This document shows positions 12,272 to 21,260 of a stretch of 64,000 bases of DNA, piece by piece. Position numbers and translations under genes: made by a program. The notes under the pieces were generated by a model. The model was not told the origin of the DNA, searched no databases, and worked only from the letters and a program-made list of their open reading frames with translations. The stretch lies in NCBI GenBank assembly GCA_900618795.1, contig UYJD01000012.1:740463-804462 (forward strand). The letters run 5' to 3'. Numbering within the stretch: position 1 is the stretch's first letter; every line of letters starts with the position of its first letter. The DNA is from Cyanodermella asteris (lineage: Eukaryota; Ascomycota; Lecanoromycetes; Ostropales; Stictidaceae).

Positions 12272-13284
12272 TCAGCGGACACCGGCTGCGGCTCGCCCAC
12301 CAAAGTCATGCACGCCCCTCAAAAGCTCCTTGATGACTCTCCCCTGATGCAGCGTCTCTCTCACAATCCCGGGCACATGCTTCGGTTCTACTCGCCCATA
12401 CCAGACGCCGCATCCACTCAGATCGTTGGGTTTTCCATTGTGCACGGAATCGGGAGGAATGTATATCACCACATTCCCTGCGAATTTGTGACCCCCAATA
12501 TGGCTAACCTGACCTATGAGCGGCATCGCTGACGGCTCGCGTCCAAATTGTCGCTCGAACTCTGCCTGCAGAATCGGGCCCATGATACCGCATCTTTGAT
12601 CGCGTTGTCCGTGGCCGCAGATGAGGACTACGGGAGTCCTGATCGGATCTGTGCTGGCCTTGTCCGGTGCCTTAATCAGGTTGTCGCCAATTACCGCTCT
12701 TGCGAAGCTCTTGATATGATCCTGTCTTGTGTCTGAAGTGTCCACCTTCAGTCGAACGAAGTCAGGGAAGAGGTAAGCGTAGGAGCCCTCGCTCGCCGGA
12801 TTCGAGGTATCAGGTAGAGTCGAAGCAGTGACGGAAACCGAGAAGTCAGGCTACAAGCGCCATTAGCTATGTTTACACATCGCGGTTACGAGTACTGAAG
12901 CTTTCGAAACGTTTCACGACGCTAACAACTCACCCTATAGAAGTCGCTCTTCGGGCCCAACATGTCCTTCAGTTTCTTGACCAAGCTCCCCCGGTCCTCC
13001 TCCAGCTTGCTCGGCCACGACTGCGCACTTTGTTTGCCCGCAAGGACAACATGACGGTCGTAGTACGGCATGCTCATCTTACTTGTCCTGTCGATGGGCA
13101 GACCTTCCGGCATGTCCGGCGTTGCTGCGCAGCTGCAGGCCGGGTCGGGGCATTTCTCGAGAGTCTCGTAGGGTGGCGGGCTCTGTATGCGGCTGCTACC
13201 GGTCACGAGTTGGCGGATCTGGATAGCTGGGCGGCCAGAGTGGCTGCAGAGGCGAATGGCCCTGCATACTGGTCGTAGCTGCAT
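12272..13284 (-). CDS. AIM32: AIM32-like thioredoxin-fold 2Fe-2S protein (sucrase/ferredoxin-like family)
   Basis: Exons (minus) 13284..12934 and 12850..12272, joined in phase 0 across an 83-nt intron (GTGAGT donor, TTGTAG acceptor). Product 309 aa. The N-terminus MQLRPVCRAIRLCSHSGR is basic, acid-poor and Arg/Ser-rich, fitting a mitochondrial presequence. A Cys-rich segment near residue 45 (CPDPACSCA) and the C-terminal ICGHGQRDQRCG with HIGGHKFAGNVVIY are hallmarks of the Aim32/Apd1 family of bis-histidinyl/cysteinyl Fe-S thioredoxin-like proteins. Aim32 acts in mitochondrial redox quality control in yeast; the same role here is inferred from family membership. Confidence 0.88.
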
Positions 13285-13994
13285 AGAGTAAATGCTAGAG
13301 ATTGTTGCATGATGTGTTCGTGGGGGCGCGATGCATGCGAGAACTTATGGCGAAGGAAGCTATGATGCGGCATTCGGCCTTCGGAGTCTGATTCGGAGAT
13401 CGGAGGGTGAACACGACAACATATAACGGCGACGCTCAATAATCACCAATCTTTGTGACCTGAAAAGGTTATGCAAATTCCGAAGGCATACACATCTGAC
13501 CTGGCTCGTGTTGAATGTACAGATAATTGCACTGCCTTTGGTGTCATGAGGACGTCTTTTCTTGTCAGAAATAAGTGATCCCAATACAGAATAAATGACG
13601 TGCGTAAGACGCAATCATGTCCACCAGTGCAAGGTAAATGTTATAAACCTAGATGAGCAGACTGACGGTTGGCTCCCAGACCAGACGCGAAATCTCATCA
13701 TAGAATGAAAACATTGGATCTGGTGCATGAGTAGGAGCGTTGATTCAAGGCGTGCGGCCTGAACCGGGATTCATCCAGACGTCGAGCCGCTAAACCGAAA
13801 AGGGAGCCCAGACTCGCTGACGGCACCAAATTCACCCCAATCTCATACACAGGCCTCCAGTTCCACATCGATCATATATACATCGTCTCATTACGAGCAG
13901 GACTTGGCAAACGACATAGACTTTCATGTATGATAGAATATTGGCCGGCTGGGCTTTCCTCCTTGCCGGCGAAGCGCCACGATCCATTCTCGAC
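13285..13994. other. Divergent intergenic region, nothing recognised
   Basis: 5' flanks of AIM32 (minus) and CAX4 (plus). An in-frame ATG at 13926 would extend CAX4 by 23 residues, but the MDIDPP start fits the family better. Confidence 0.6.
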
Positions 13995-14845
13995 ATGGAC
14001 ATAGACCCTCCAATTGCTTCATTATCTCTCACTCATGTTCATTACGTACGTCAAAACTTGCAAGAGACAGCTGTGGCTATAAGAACATGTTTCATACTGA
14101 GCAGGCTGCCTCTTCTCTGAAGAGGAAACGATCCGGCTGACACAAACCGCAGGACCCCACTGATCCTCTTTCGCACTTCTGCGCATTCCTGGCATTAGTA
14201 CCCCAAGGCTTGATAGTCGCATACGTCGTTCTCTGCTGGTCTTCCCGGGAAATTGAAATCGTCCTTGCCTTCATCGGACAGCTAGCTTGCGAAGCACTCA
14301 ATTTTACCCTCAAACGGATCATTCAAGAGGAACGACCACGTCAAATTCGCGGCAAAGGCTACGGCATGCCATCGTCACATTCGCAGTTCATGGCTTACTT
14401 TGCCGTCTACGTTGGACTTTTCGTCCTCATGAGGCACCAGCCGAAGCCGAGGAAGGGTAGCGGCTTGGGCAGAGAGGGCAGCTATGGGGTGTTGGGCAGC
14501 TTGATGCCAAGTCAGTATGCACAGCAGGCTCTCACGGCCGTGGTCGTTATCATTAATGCGGCAATGGTGGCGGCGAGTCGGATCTACTTGAACTACCACA
14601 CGCCCAAGCAGGTGGTTGTTGGTTGCGGTGCTGGCGCGTTGTTTGCGTTGGTTTGGTATGCTCTGACGGCGCTGGCGAGGAGTCAAGGCTTGTTTGACTG
14701 GCTTCTAGATCTCGAGGTGGCCCGGTTATTCAGGATACGTGATCTTTTGCTGGACGAGGACTTGGTGGAGAGCGGGTATAGAGAATATCTGGCCAGGAGA
14801 GGCGCCAATGCAGACGTGGCCACAGATGGCAAGAAGAGCCGTTGA
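13995..14845 (+). CDS. CAX4: Dolichyldiphosphatase (dolichyl pyrophosphate phosphatase)
   Basis: PAP2-superfamily integral ER protein that recycles dolichyl-PP released by oligosaccharyltransferase. A short first exon 13995..14045 (17 codons, MDIDPPIASLSLTHVHY) joins in phase 0 over a 107-nt intron to 14153..14845; 247 aa. PAP2 phosphatase motifs are KRIIQEERPR (motif 1), YGMPSSHSQFM (motif 2) and SRIYLNYHTPKQVVVG (motif 3); several hydrophobic helices are visible. The 17-residue N-terminal exon carries the conserved ASLSLTHVHY-DP segment of fungal Cwh8/Cax4 proteins, which fixes the start. It lies within 15 kb of ALG7 and ALG10, which act in the same pathway. Confidence 0.92.
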
Positions 14846-15712
14846 GACAATACAAACCTAGGATAGCACGTAGACATAAGAACACCGGTGCGATGGAAGA
14901 CCAAGCCCTACATACTTGTATCTGTCGCGGCCTTTGCGATGTAAGTCGTGACCTGATTTCACAGGGAGCTAAGAATGGCCACAAGCACTGAAACATTCAC
15001 AGTACTTCAATCGTGCCCCGATCGCAAAAGACCAGCAAGGTCCCTGCGATCGAGCCAGAGCAAGATGTTAGCTCGTATACGGCACGTAAAACAATCTTAG
15101 ATGAAAGTCTAGTACTGTTGCCAGCAGCAAGGAACGCACCGTACAATAATAGACTAGATCAGTCGAGAGCGGGTCCGCTCCTTGACATCCCTGCACTAGG
15201 GCAACGAAAACAGAGATCTGAAGCGCATCCCAACTGAGCCTGGACTTCGAACATCAAACCCCATTTTGAGCCACCGCCAACGTGTCTCAAAGTCTCCGTG
15301 AGGCCGAGCCAGTCATGTGCATTTCCGCCCTGAAACTTCCGCGGGGCTCGACTCGAGCGGACTGGCCCGGACGGGGTTCCGACATGACTGTGTGGAGAGT
15401 CGAGACCGCGATCCCACAGGCCAACAAGTTCTGTCAGCTGAACGGTTTGGGTTTCCGCCAGAATTATTGAGTCCAGGCTACGATGATTCTATATACTGGG
15501 AATCAGCCGAGTCTTCGCGGAGGTTCTGATTTCAGGATTTCGGCATCCTCGCCGCCGATGCTCACGGCCATGGGAACCCCAGCTTGTACCTCTCTCAGCC
15601 CTCAACTTAGGTAGCTAAACTTAGCCGGCCATCTATTGACCACCTGGAGCGACCCTTACTTCCAGCCTACCGCCACTGCTCGTCGCATTTTTCGAAAACT
15701 TGCCGCCCGTCG
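14846..15712. other. Intergenic stretch upstream of the Zn2Cys6 gene
   Basis: No convincing ORF. Probably the CAX4 terminator region and the regulator's promoter. Confidence 0.6.
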
Positions 15713-17698
15713 GTGATGATGACTTCACCGCGAGGAACCCATCCTCTACTCCCCGCAGCCTTAGTTCCGAGTATCTCGAGCCAGAAGCGACGACGGAACC
15801 TCGTCAAGGCCGCTTGTAACCGCTGCCGCACCGGCAAAGTCAAGTGTGATGGAAAAAGACCCAGATGTGGTCGATGCTCGAAGCTCGACAGCTCCCATTG
15901 TTGTCAATATGATGTCGACGACGGCGAAACGCGTCAGGATGCACTCAGGAAGAAGACAGCAGGCATTCAAAAGTCGCTATCAGGTGCCATGGGCTTCATC
16001 GAAGCACTCAAGAAGATGACCCCGGAGCAGGCCGAGATGACGTTGGCAAATATACGAGGCACGACCGATGTGCACAAGTACCTGGAACAGTTCGAAGACG
16101 CCACCCTATCACCAAACTCTACTTCAGCCTCCGAACCCGCCCTCACTCCTCCTGACACGCTGCCGGCACCACTGAGCGCCAACGATCCCTTTGTGCCTTC
16201 AGAAACTGCGTCCAACGGACGAGGAAACCGCTCCGACGACGCATGCATGTGTGGTCTCAACAGTGGTGACCAGATTCCTCATCAGTATATCACGGTAGAA
16301 GCAGTACGATCTTTCTTCGAAGGCAGCAGCAAGCTGTTTCATGTTTTCTCTCAGGATGAGATCCGGAGCCATATTAACGAGATTTATATTTTGACACCCA
16401 ACGATCCACCACGCATATCGCAAGCTTGCGTGTTCAGTATAGCCGCAGTCGGATGCGCTTATGCCTCATCAAGTTCAGGCCAGGAAACCGAGAACACGTT
16501 ATTCGATCGCGCCAAGCTGTGTCTCGACGACGTGATTGAGTTTGCACCGATAACAGGCGCAAAGGTCTGTTGTCTGCTTGGCATGAGACTGCTCTTCATG
16601 AAGAATCGAGCCAGTCTGACCTTTATTGAGATGGGACTCGAATTGTGCCGTAGAGAAGGTGTGGACTCGCAGACGAAGCCATTCCAGCGGAGCGAAGAGG
16701 AATGGATCGATGGCCGCAAGACCTTCAGAACCCTGTTCTTCTTGGCATCATGGCTCTCTGCTTCAGTTGGCTACCTTTCAAAATGCTCGCTCTACATGCA
16801 AGCACTTGGAAACCAAGACATCAACATACGGGGCGAGACGAGCCTGGAGGATCTGGTCCAGTCGGCCATGGTCAAGGTGTCCCTGCTCAAATTCAGCATC
16901 CTGCGATTCAATCTTGATGGAAACCCCCTCACAACACTCTCAATCGGTGCAATGAGCAGAGATCTGAAAAAATGGTATGATGACTTGCCGCCCGCGGTGC
17001 ATTTGATCAACGTGCAGGACCCTTCGATACCGACAGCACTAAGAAGGACCGTCTATTTCTGCCACCTTCTTTACCTAGGATGTCTGATTCTTCTGGCCCG
17101 CCGCATTCTTCATTCGGAAACGCTTCCGGCCATCACTTTTGGATGCGCAGGGCCAAGGACCACTTCAGAAGCCATCGTTCGGGATGCCATCACTGCAGCC
17201 CAGCAATCCGCACGGATCCTCAATCTGCTTCGCAAGGAGGAAGGTATTTTCAAACGATGCTGGCTTTGTATTTTCCAGGGATATGTGGCCCTTACCATGA
17301 ATCTCTATGCCTTCACCCAGCAACTCCTGGCACGGGACTTTGAAGCTGCTCAGGAGAGCTCTTTCAGCGCTGCGTGCTGCATGGACGCTCTCGAATACTG
17401 TTCTTTGGAAGATCCGGTAGCTGCCCGGTTCCTTGCTTCTTGTCAGCCTATATACACGATGCTCAGTCGTTATCAAAGGGACTCAGTACCAGATTCGGAG
17501 TTGAAAGCTGCGGCTGAGACGCTCTTGGACATGTTTTGCATGCCGTTTGGTGTTGACGCCGGCGACAAGGTCCCAGTGATCGGAGACTGGGCACATTGCG
17601 AATCAGAAGATACGCGACTACGCGACTACGCGACTACAGTCTTGTCGTCAGTAGAGAGCAGAACTTTGAAGCGAGCATGCCATTTCATAGGACATTGA
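15713..17698 (+). CDS. Zn2Cys6 fungal transcription factor
   Basis: Single-exon ORF of 661 aa. A binuclear zinc cluster lies at about residues 41-70: ACNRCRTGKVKCDGKRPRCG then RCSKLDSSHCC, with the CX2CX6CX6CX2CX7-8C spacing, preceded by a basic stretch (SQKRRRN). The rest resembles the fungal-specific middle homology region (predominantly helical, with ARRILHSETL and CCLLGMRLLFMKNRASLTF). Nuclear DNA-binding regulator by family; target genes unknown. The C-terminal coding part overlaps an 8-bp tandem repeat (17611-17637), so the last 25 or so residues may be variable. Translation may start at any of the first three Met codons. Confidence 0.88.
   Translation: MMMTSPRGTHPLLPAALVPSISSQKRRRNLVKAACNRCRTGKVKCDGKRPRCGRCSKLDSSHCCQYDVDDGETRQDALRKKTAGIQKSLSGAMGFIEALKKMTPEQAEMTLANIRGTTDVHKYLEQFEDATLSPNSTSASEPALTPPDTLPAPLSANDPFVPSETASNGRGNRSDDACMCGLNSGDQIPHQYITVEAVRSFFEGSSKLFHVFSQDEIRSHINEIYILTPNDPPRISQACVFSIAAVGCAYASSSSGQETENTLFDRAKLCLDDVIEFAPITGAKVCCLLGMRLLFMKNRASLTFIEMGLELCRREGVDSQTKPFQRSEEEWIDGRKTFRTLFFLASWLSASVGYLSKCSLYMQALGNQDINIRGETSLEDLVQSAMVKVSLLKFSILRFNLDGNPLTTLSIGAMSRDLKKWYDDLPPAVHLINVQDPSIPTALRRTVYFCHLLYLGCLILLARRILHSETLPAITFGCAGPRTTSEAIVRDAITAAQQSARILNLLRKEEGIFKRCWLCIFQGYVALTMNLYAFTQQLLARDFEAAQESSFSAACCMDALEYCSLEDPVAARFLASCQPIYTMLSRYQRDSVPDSELKAAAETLLDMFCMPFGVDAGDKVPVIGDWAHCESEDTRLRDYATTVLSSVESRTLKRACHFIGH
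17611..17637 (+). repeat. 8-bp tandem repeat inside the Zn2Cys6 coding region
   Basis: Unit TACGCGAC occurs three times in a row plus a partial TAC. The unit length is not a multiple of three, so a gain or loss of one unit would shift the reading frame of the last 30 or so codons. Confidence 0.85.
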
Positions 17699-17760
17699 AA
17701 AATCTTGCGCCAGGGCCGAGAGTTCGAAGTTTGGTGGACTCGTTGGGCCCATCAAAGTTC

Positions 17761-18099
17761 ATCAACGACAATTCTGGGCGTGGGTGGCCGGACGCTTTAC
17801 GACAAGGGTAAGTACGCCAGGCTCTACTGGCGTGGTTGAAATTTGGAAAGATCGTTATGTGCTCAGGCATGATTCGGGAAAGGGGTCATGTCAAGGTAAG
17901 CACTGGTTGCGAAAAAGGGGCTTGGGTTCATCCATGCTTGTCAACAACGAATCTGGGCATGAATGGCCAGATGCTTTACGACAGGGACAACTACTGCAGG
18001 TCTATTGGCATGGGTGAGTATTGGAAAGGGCGTTTCGTCCTCAGACACGGTGGTGGAGAGTGATCATCTCAAGGCAAGCACTGGTCATGAAAAAGGATG
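17761..18099 (+). repeat. Diverged direct repeat, about 160 bp, period about 179 bp
   Basis: Copy A about 17761-17919, copy B about 17940-18099. Shared blocks include GCTTTACGAC and AAGCACTGGT. Many of the differences are G/A or C/T transitions (for example GGCGTGGGTGGCCGGACGC against GGCATGAATGGCCAGATGC), as RIP would cause. One reading frame of both copies gives a related peptide, ending WPDALRQG in each, followed by a stop in A and continuing in B. Neither copy makes a convincing gene. Confidence 0.75.
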
Positions 18100-18359
18100 G
18101 AGAGAACCAAAAGAATGAAAAACACCTCCTCACGTGTCTCTGCCTTCTCTGCCTTGGTTTTGGGGCCGAAGAGCATCACGCCATCAGTAAGTATGCTCGT
18201 GATCAGTGTCGTCACGCGTTGTTACCTGAGGCTGGAGAGTGCCCGTTGGCCTATGGGAGGGTGGTCATGCCGCCGTCACCGGCGCCGAGAAGCCACATGT
18301 TGATGGCAATTGATCCAATCAGTCGCGTCCCAACAGCACGGACCTTTGTGGCTGTCAGG

Positions 18360-18590
18360 TATAAGTATATCGTCGCGCTCCAGCTTGTTGTCCTTTCTTC
18401 TTTCCCTCTTACACTACCTGCTCCTGCTCTCAAGTTGCCCACAAGCTGCTTCTACAACGCTCACAACTCACTCTTGCTCCTGTTTCTCGCTCTGCTCTCG
18501 CTCGTGCTTTCTGCTCTGCTCTTGCATTGTGCATTGTGCTCGCTCTCGCCCTTTCCTTACCTTTCTCTTCCTTCTCCTCCTGCAGTCACG
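18360..18590 (+). promoter_or_regulatory. TATA-like box plus CT-rich tract upstream of the 18591 ORF
   Basis: TATAAGTATAT at 18360 is followed by about 200 bp dominated by C and T on the plus strand (runs such as CTTTCTTCTTTCCCTC), then TGCAGTCACG and the ATG at 18591. A TATA box with a pyrimidine-rich leader is common for strongly expressed filamentous-fungal genes. Promoter activity is inferred. Confidence 0.45.
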
Positions 18591-19433
18591 ATGCCTGCTT
18601 TCACCTCCTCCTCCTCCTCCGCTCCTTCCTGCCAGTCGAAGAAACTGGCAGAACGTGCTGCTGCTCGTGCAGCTCGTTCACGACCATGGCTGGCTGCTCC
18701 TGCGGCCCCAGCCCCAGCATTGGCTGTGCCTGCCCCCCAGCAGGCCAGCAAACAGGCACCTTAGGTCGGTGCCTCTTTCCCTGTTGCTAATGAGCAGCAG
18801 GAACAGCCTTCTGCCGCCCTGCTGGCGCGTCGTGCTGCCCGAGAGGGCCGACGCAAGCTCTGGACAGAGCGACCGCCCTCGCCAGTGGGCACGGTGATCC
18901 ACCACGCGGTGGACGACAAGGACATGTCGGACGACATGTCAATCCTGGACCTGGCCGAGAGCCAGGATGGAAGGAGCGACGATGGGGTCTCGGAGACCTC
19001 ATCAGAATCATCGGACGACGAAGGGTTCGTCCACGGGGTGGCGAGCCTGGCCTGGCCCTTGCCCCAACGCACCATCGGCCTTGGTGAGGGGCTGCTCGAC
19101 AACGAGCCGCCATACCGGCCCGTCAACCGGCCCAGGAACCGGCCCCACGCTCGTGGCTGCTGCCACGAGCAGGCAATGTTGGAAGCCGCCGCCCAGGACC
19201 CGGTCGAGGACCTCCTGGACGACTATCTGGACCGTCCGGAGCATCACGAGGGTGATGCATACCAGGTGCTTCTCGACGAGATGCTCCTGCTTGACGCGGT
19301 GGTCGAATCGATCATCGACGTCTACGAGACGCTGCCTGCGGAAGGCAGCAGCGTCCCTGCCAAGCCAAACCCACTCCACCTGGCAGCCATGTCCAGGGTG
19401 GAGAAGATGAGGGCGAAACTCGCCAGGAAGTGA
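18591..19433 (+). pseudogene. Unknown Ala/Pro-rich then acidic ORF interrupted by one in-frame TAG
   Basis: From ATG 18591 a frame runs 57 codons (Ser-rich start, SKKLAERAAARAARSRPW, then an Ala/Pro-rich linker) to TAG at 18762-18764. It continues in the same frame for 222 further codons to 19433 without another stop. The second part repeats a basic motif (ARRAAREGRRKLW, compare AERAAARAARSRPW), then has an acidic DMSDDMS...SESSDDEG region and a helical C-terminus ending VEKMRAKLARK. The TAG could be a nonsense mutation, the end of an intron (CACCTTAG is a fair 3' splice site, but I see no good phase-0 GT donor), or readthrough. No family recognised. Base composition is more GC-rich than its flanks. 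Confidence 0.45.
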
Positions 19434-19499
19434 CCACCAGGTAGGCACTTACTGACAGACTGAGCAGGTGCTACTGACCTGCATGAAAAAACACCAAAA

Positions 19500-19592
19500 A
19501 CAGATGAAAACGACAAAAACAATCACCAAAACAGTTGAAAAATTGAGAAAAGGACAAAAACATGTGAAAATGACAAAACAATCACCAAAAAA
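19500..19592 (+). repeat. A-rich direct repeat after the interrupted ORF
   Basis: Two copies about 60 bp apart of an A-rich block, GACAAAAACAATCACCAAAA at about 19511 and GACAAAACAATCACCAAAA at about 19571, each preceded by a GTGAAAA/ATGAAAA segment. Probably 3' flanking sequence of the 18591-19433 ORF. Confidence 0.6.
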
Positions 19593-20293
19593 TGGGAGTG
19601 GGACGACCTTGAGGTCGATCGAACGTTGAGCCGGAAGTCGGAATCGCGAGTCTGGGGGGACTTGCGAGGAAGGCGAATGGCCGAACGGAGAATGGGAACA
19701 CGGTTTAGTCGTGAAGCGGTTGCTACCTCACTGATCTGCAATACTGCGGTGAAGGGAGCAACGTGTGAGTAGCGCGTCTGTGATTTCCGGGTCGACGGAG
19801 AGGGATTTGTGGAGTTTTTGGAGTATTGTGGGGAAGGCGTTTTTGGACACTGGGTTATTGGAATGGAACGAGTTGGATTTTGGGATGGCAGCTTTTTGAA
19901 CTGCACTGTACTGACATTACAGCGTCGAGGGATTCGGAATCTTGGACAGCTGGCCTGGAACGCATGGGAATTCGCGGTGAGCTTCATGGAGCTCGCTGCG
20001 CCGGATACTGATTTCGTACAGGTCCGGCGCTCCACGATGGCAGACACCTTCACGTGGTGTGGGGTGTTAGTACTTGAGCTTGCTCGGGGAACCAAGATCT
20101 GCCCGACGACGAAGAACATGACGACGGGAAGAAGAGTTGGGGACTGGACGTATAGCAAATGGAGAACAGATGGCAGAGGGAACAGTATGAGGAGCATGTA
20201 TTCTAGCATGACAACGAACGAAGCAATTGCAGCAATGGCCTCACTTGCTGCATATTTTGTCGTAGTAGACTTATGAATTTGGTGAAGAGCCAA
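19523..20293 (-). CDS. Doubtful hypothetical ORF with N-terminal hydrophobic segments
   Basis: Open frame of 256 codons on the minus strand. The first 70 residues carry two hydrophobic stretches (IASFVVMLEYMLLILFPLPS and TLLPVVMFFVVGQILV); the rest is Ser/Arg/Pro-rich with no family resemblance. The opposite strand is also open for 155 codons (19809-20276), so neither frame is secure. Reported because nothing else explains the interval 19.6-20.3 kb. Confidence 0.2.
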   Translation of the reverse strand: MALHQIHKSTTTKYAASEAIAAIASFVVMLEYMLLILFPLPSVLHLLYVQSPTLLPVVMFFVVGQILVPRASSSTNTPHHVKVSAIVERRTCTKSVSGAASSMKLTANSHAFQASCPRFRIPRRCNVSTVQFKKLPSQNPTRSIPITQCPKTPSPQYSKNSTNPSPSTRKSQTRYSHVAPFTAVLQISEVATASRLNRVPILRSAIRLPRKSPQTRDSDFRLNVRSTSRSSHSHFLVIVLSFSHVFVLFSIFQLFW

Positions 20294-20420
20294 ATGGCTG
20301 AGCTCATGACTCAGCTAGCAAGATACGCTAGTGCCCACGCAATCGACCGTAAATCTGTGCTCATGTCATGTATATTGTAAAGTACAGCAATTCCGCCTCT
20401 TTCAGACGTTGAAATTCAAC

Positions 20421-21260
20421 TCAAGCACCATTGACTCCGTCACGACCAGGCAACGGAGGAGCATCGCGCTCGGAATCCTCGTCCATGGCATCGACCTCCT
20501 CCGGATGCCCCAGCAGCCCCTTGACGTCCTTCATCTCATAATGTCGCTTCCGCTTCTCCTCAAACTGCTTATGCTTCTGGATCTCCTCCTTGGTGTGCGG
20601 ACCCCCAGCGTCGGCCGCGCGACTCAAGCTGACGCTCTTCTCCCTCCCACTGTGCGTCCGCTCCATCGAGCTCGCAGCCGCCTTCGGAACCTCCTCCTCC
20701 GGCTCGCCGATATCGAGTCCCGGGATATCACTCTCGCGCGTCCGGCTCGTCGCACCCAAGCGTCCCGAATCCAGCTCGTCGACCTTCAGATTGCTCGGAT
20801 CGATGGCGACCTCGGCCTCGGCTGCCTCGTCCTCCTCGAGATCCATGGCCATCCTCGGGTCGGCGTGCACGAACGGGGTTTTGGGTTCGTCGATCTTCAT
20901 GGTCGCCGTGCGGTCGTTTTCGTTCAGGTAGAGGTTCGCCTCATCCCACTTCAGCCGGCCGTCGGCGTCGCGGGGCACCTGCGGGTTGTCATTCGCGGCT
21001 GCGGAGGACGCTCGACGCGGGACGGAGCCGGGCTGGGAGGAGGATGTACGTCGGGGTCCGGCGTTGCGTTGTGTGTTTGCGAGGGTGAGTTCTTTTTCCG
21101 AGATGCCGCGCTCGAGAGGCGGCATTTCCGTGGTCGTGGGCGAGGTTACGGCGGGTGGTGGGGAGCCGCCGTGGTGGGAGGGGTTTTTCAGAATGCCCTT
21201 TGGCCGCTGGGGATGCGGGCTGGGCGATGTGGAGGTGACCATGGCGTAGAGGCCGTTCAA
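20421..21260 (-). CDS. GLC8: Protein phosphatase 1 regulatory inhibitor-2 (Glc8/IPP-2)
   Basis: Single exon, 279 aa. The three short conserved elements of inhibitor-2 are present in order: RPKGILKN near the N-terminus (PP1-binding KGILK), [15 protein letters not shown] in the middle, and [19 protein letters not shown] near the C-terminus. The remainder is hydrophilic and probably disordered, as in the family. Glc8 modulates type-1 phosphatase (Glc7) in nucleus and cytoplasm. Start at 21260 is the first ATG; the in-frame ATG at 21242 ([19 protein letters not shown]) fits the usual spacing to KGILK better. Confidence 0.9.
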   Translation of the reverse strand: MNGLYAMVTSTSPSPHPQRPKGILKNPSHHGGSPPPAVTSPTTTEMPPLERGISEKELTLANTQRNAGPRRTSSSQPGSVPRRASSAAANDNPQVPRDADGRLKWDEANLYLNENDRTATMKIDEPKTPFVHADPRMAMDLEEDEAAEAEVAIDPSNLKVDELDSGRLGATSRTRESDIPGLDIGEPEEEVPKAAASSMERTHSGREKSVSLSRAADAGGPHTKEEIQKHKQFEEKRKRHYEMKDVKGLLGHPEEVDAMDEDSERDAPPLPGRDGVNGA

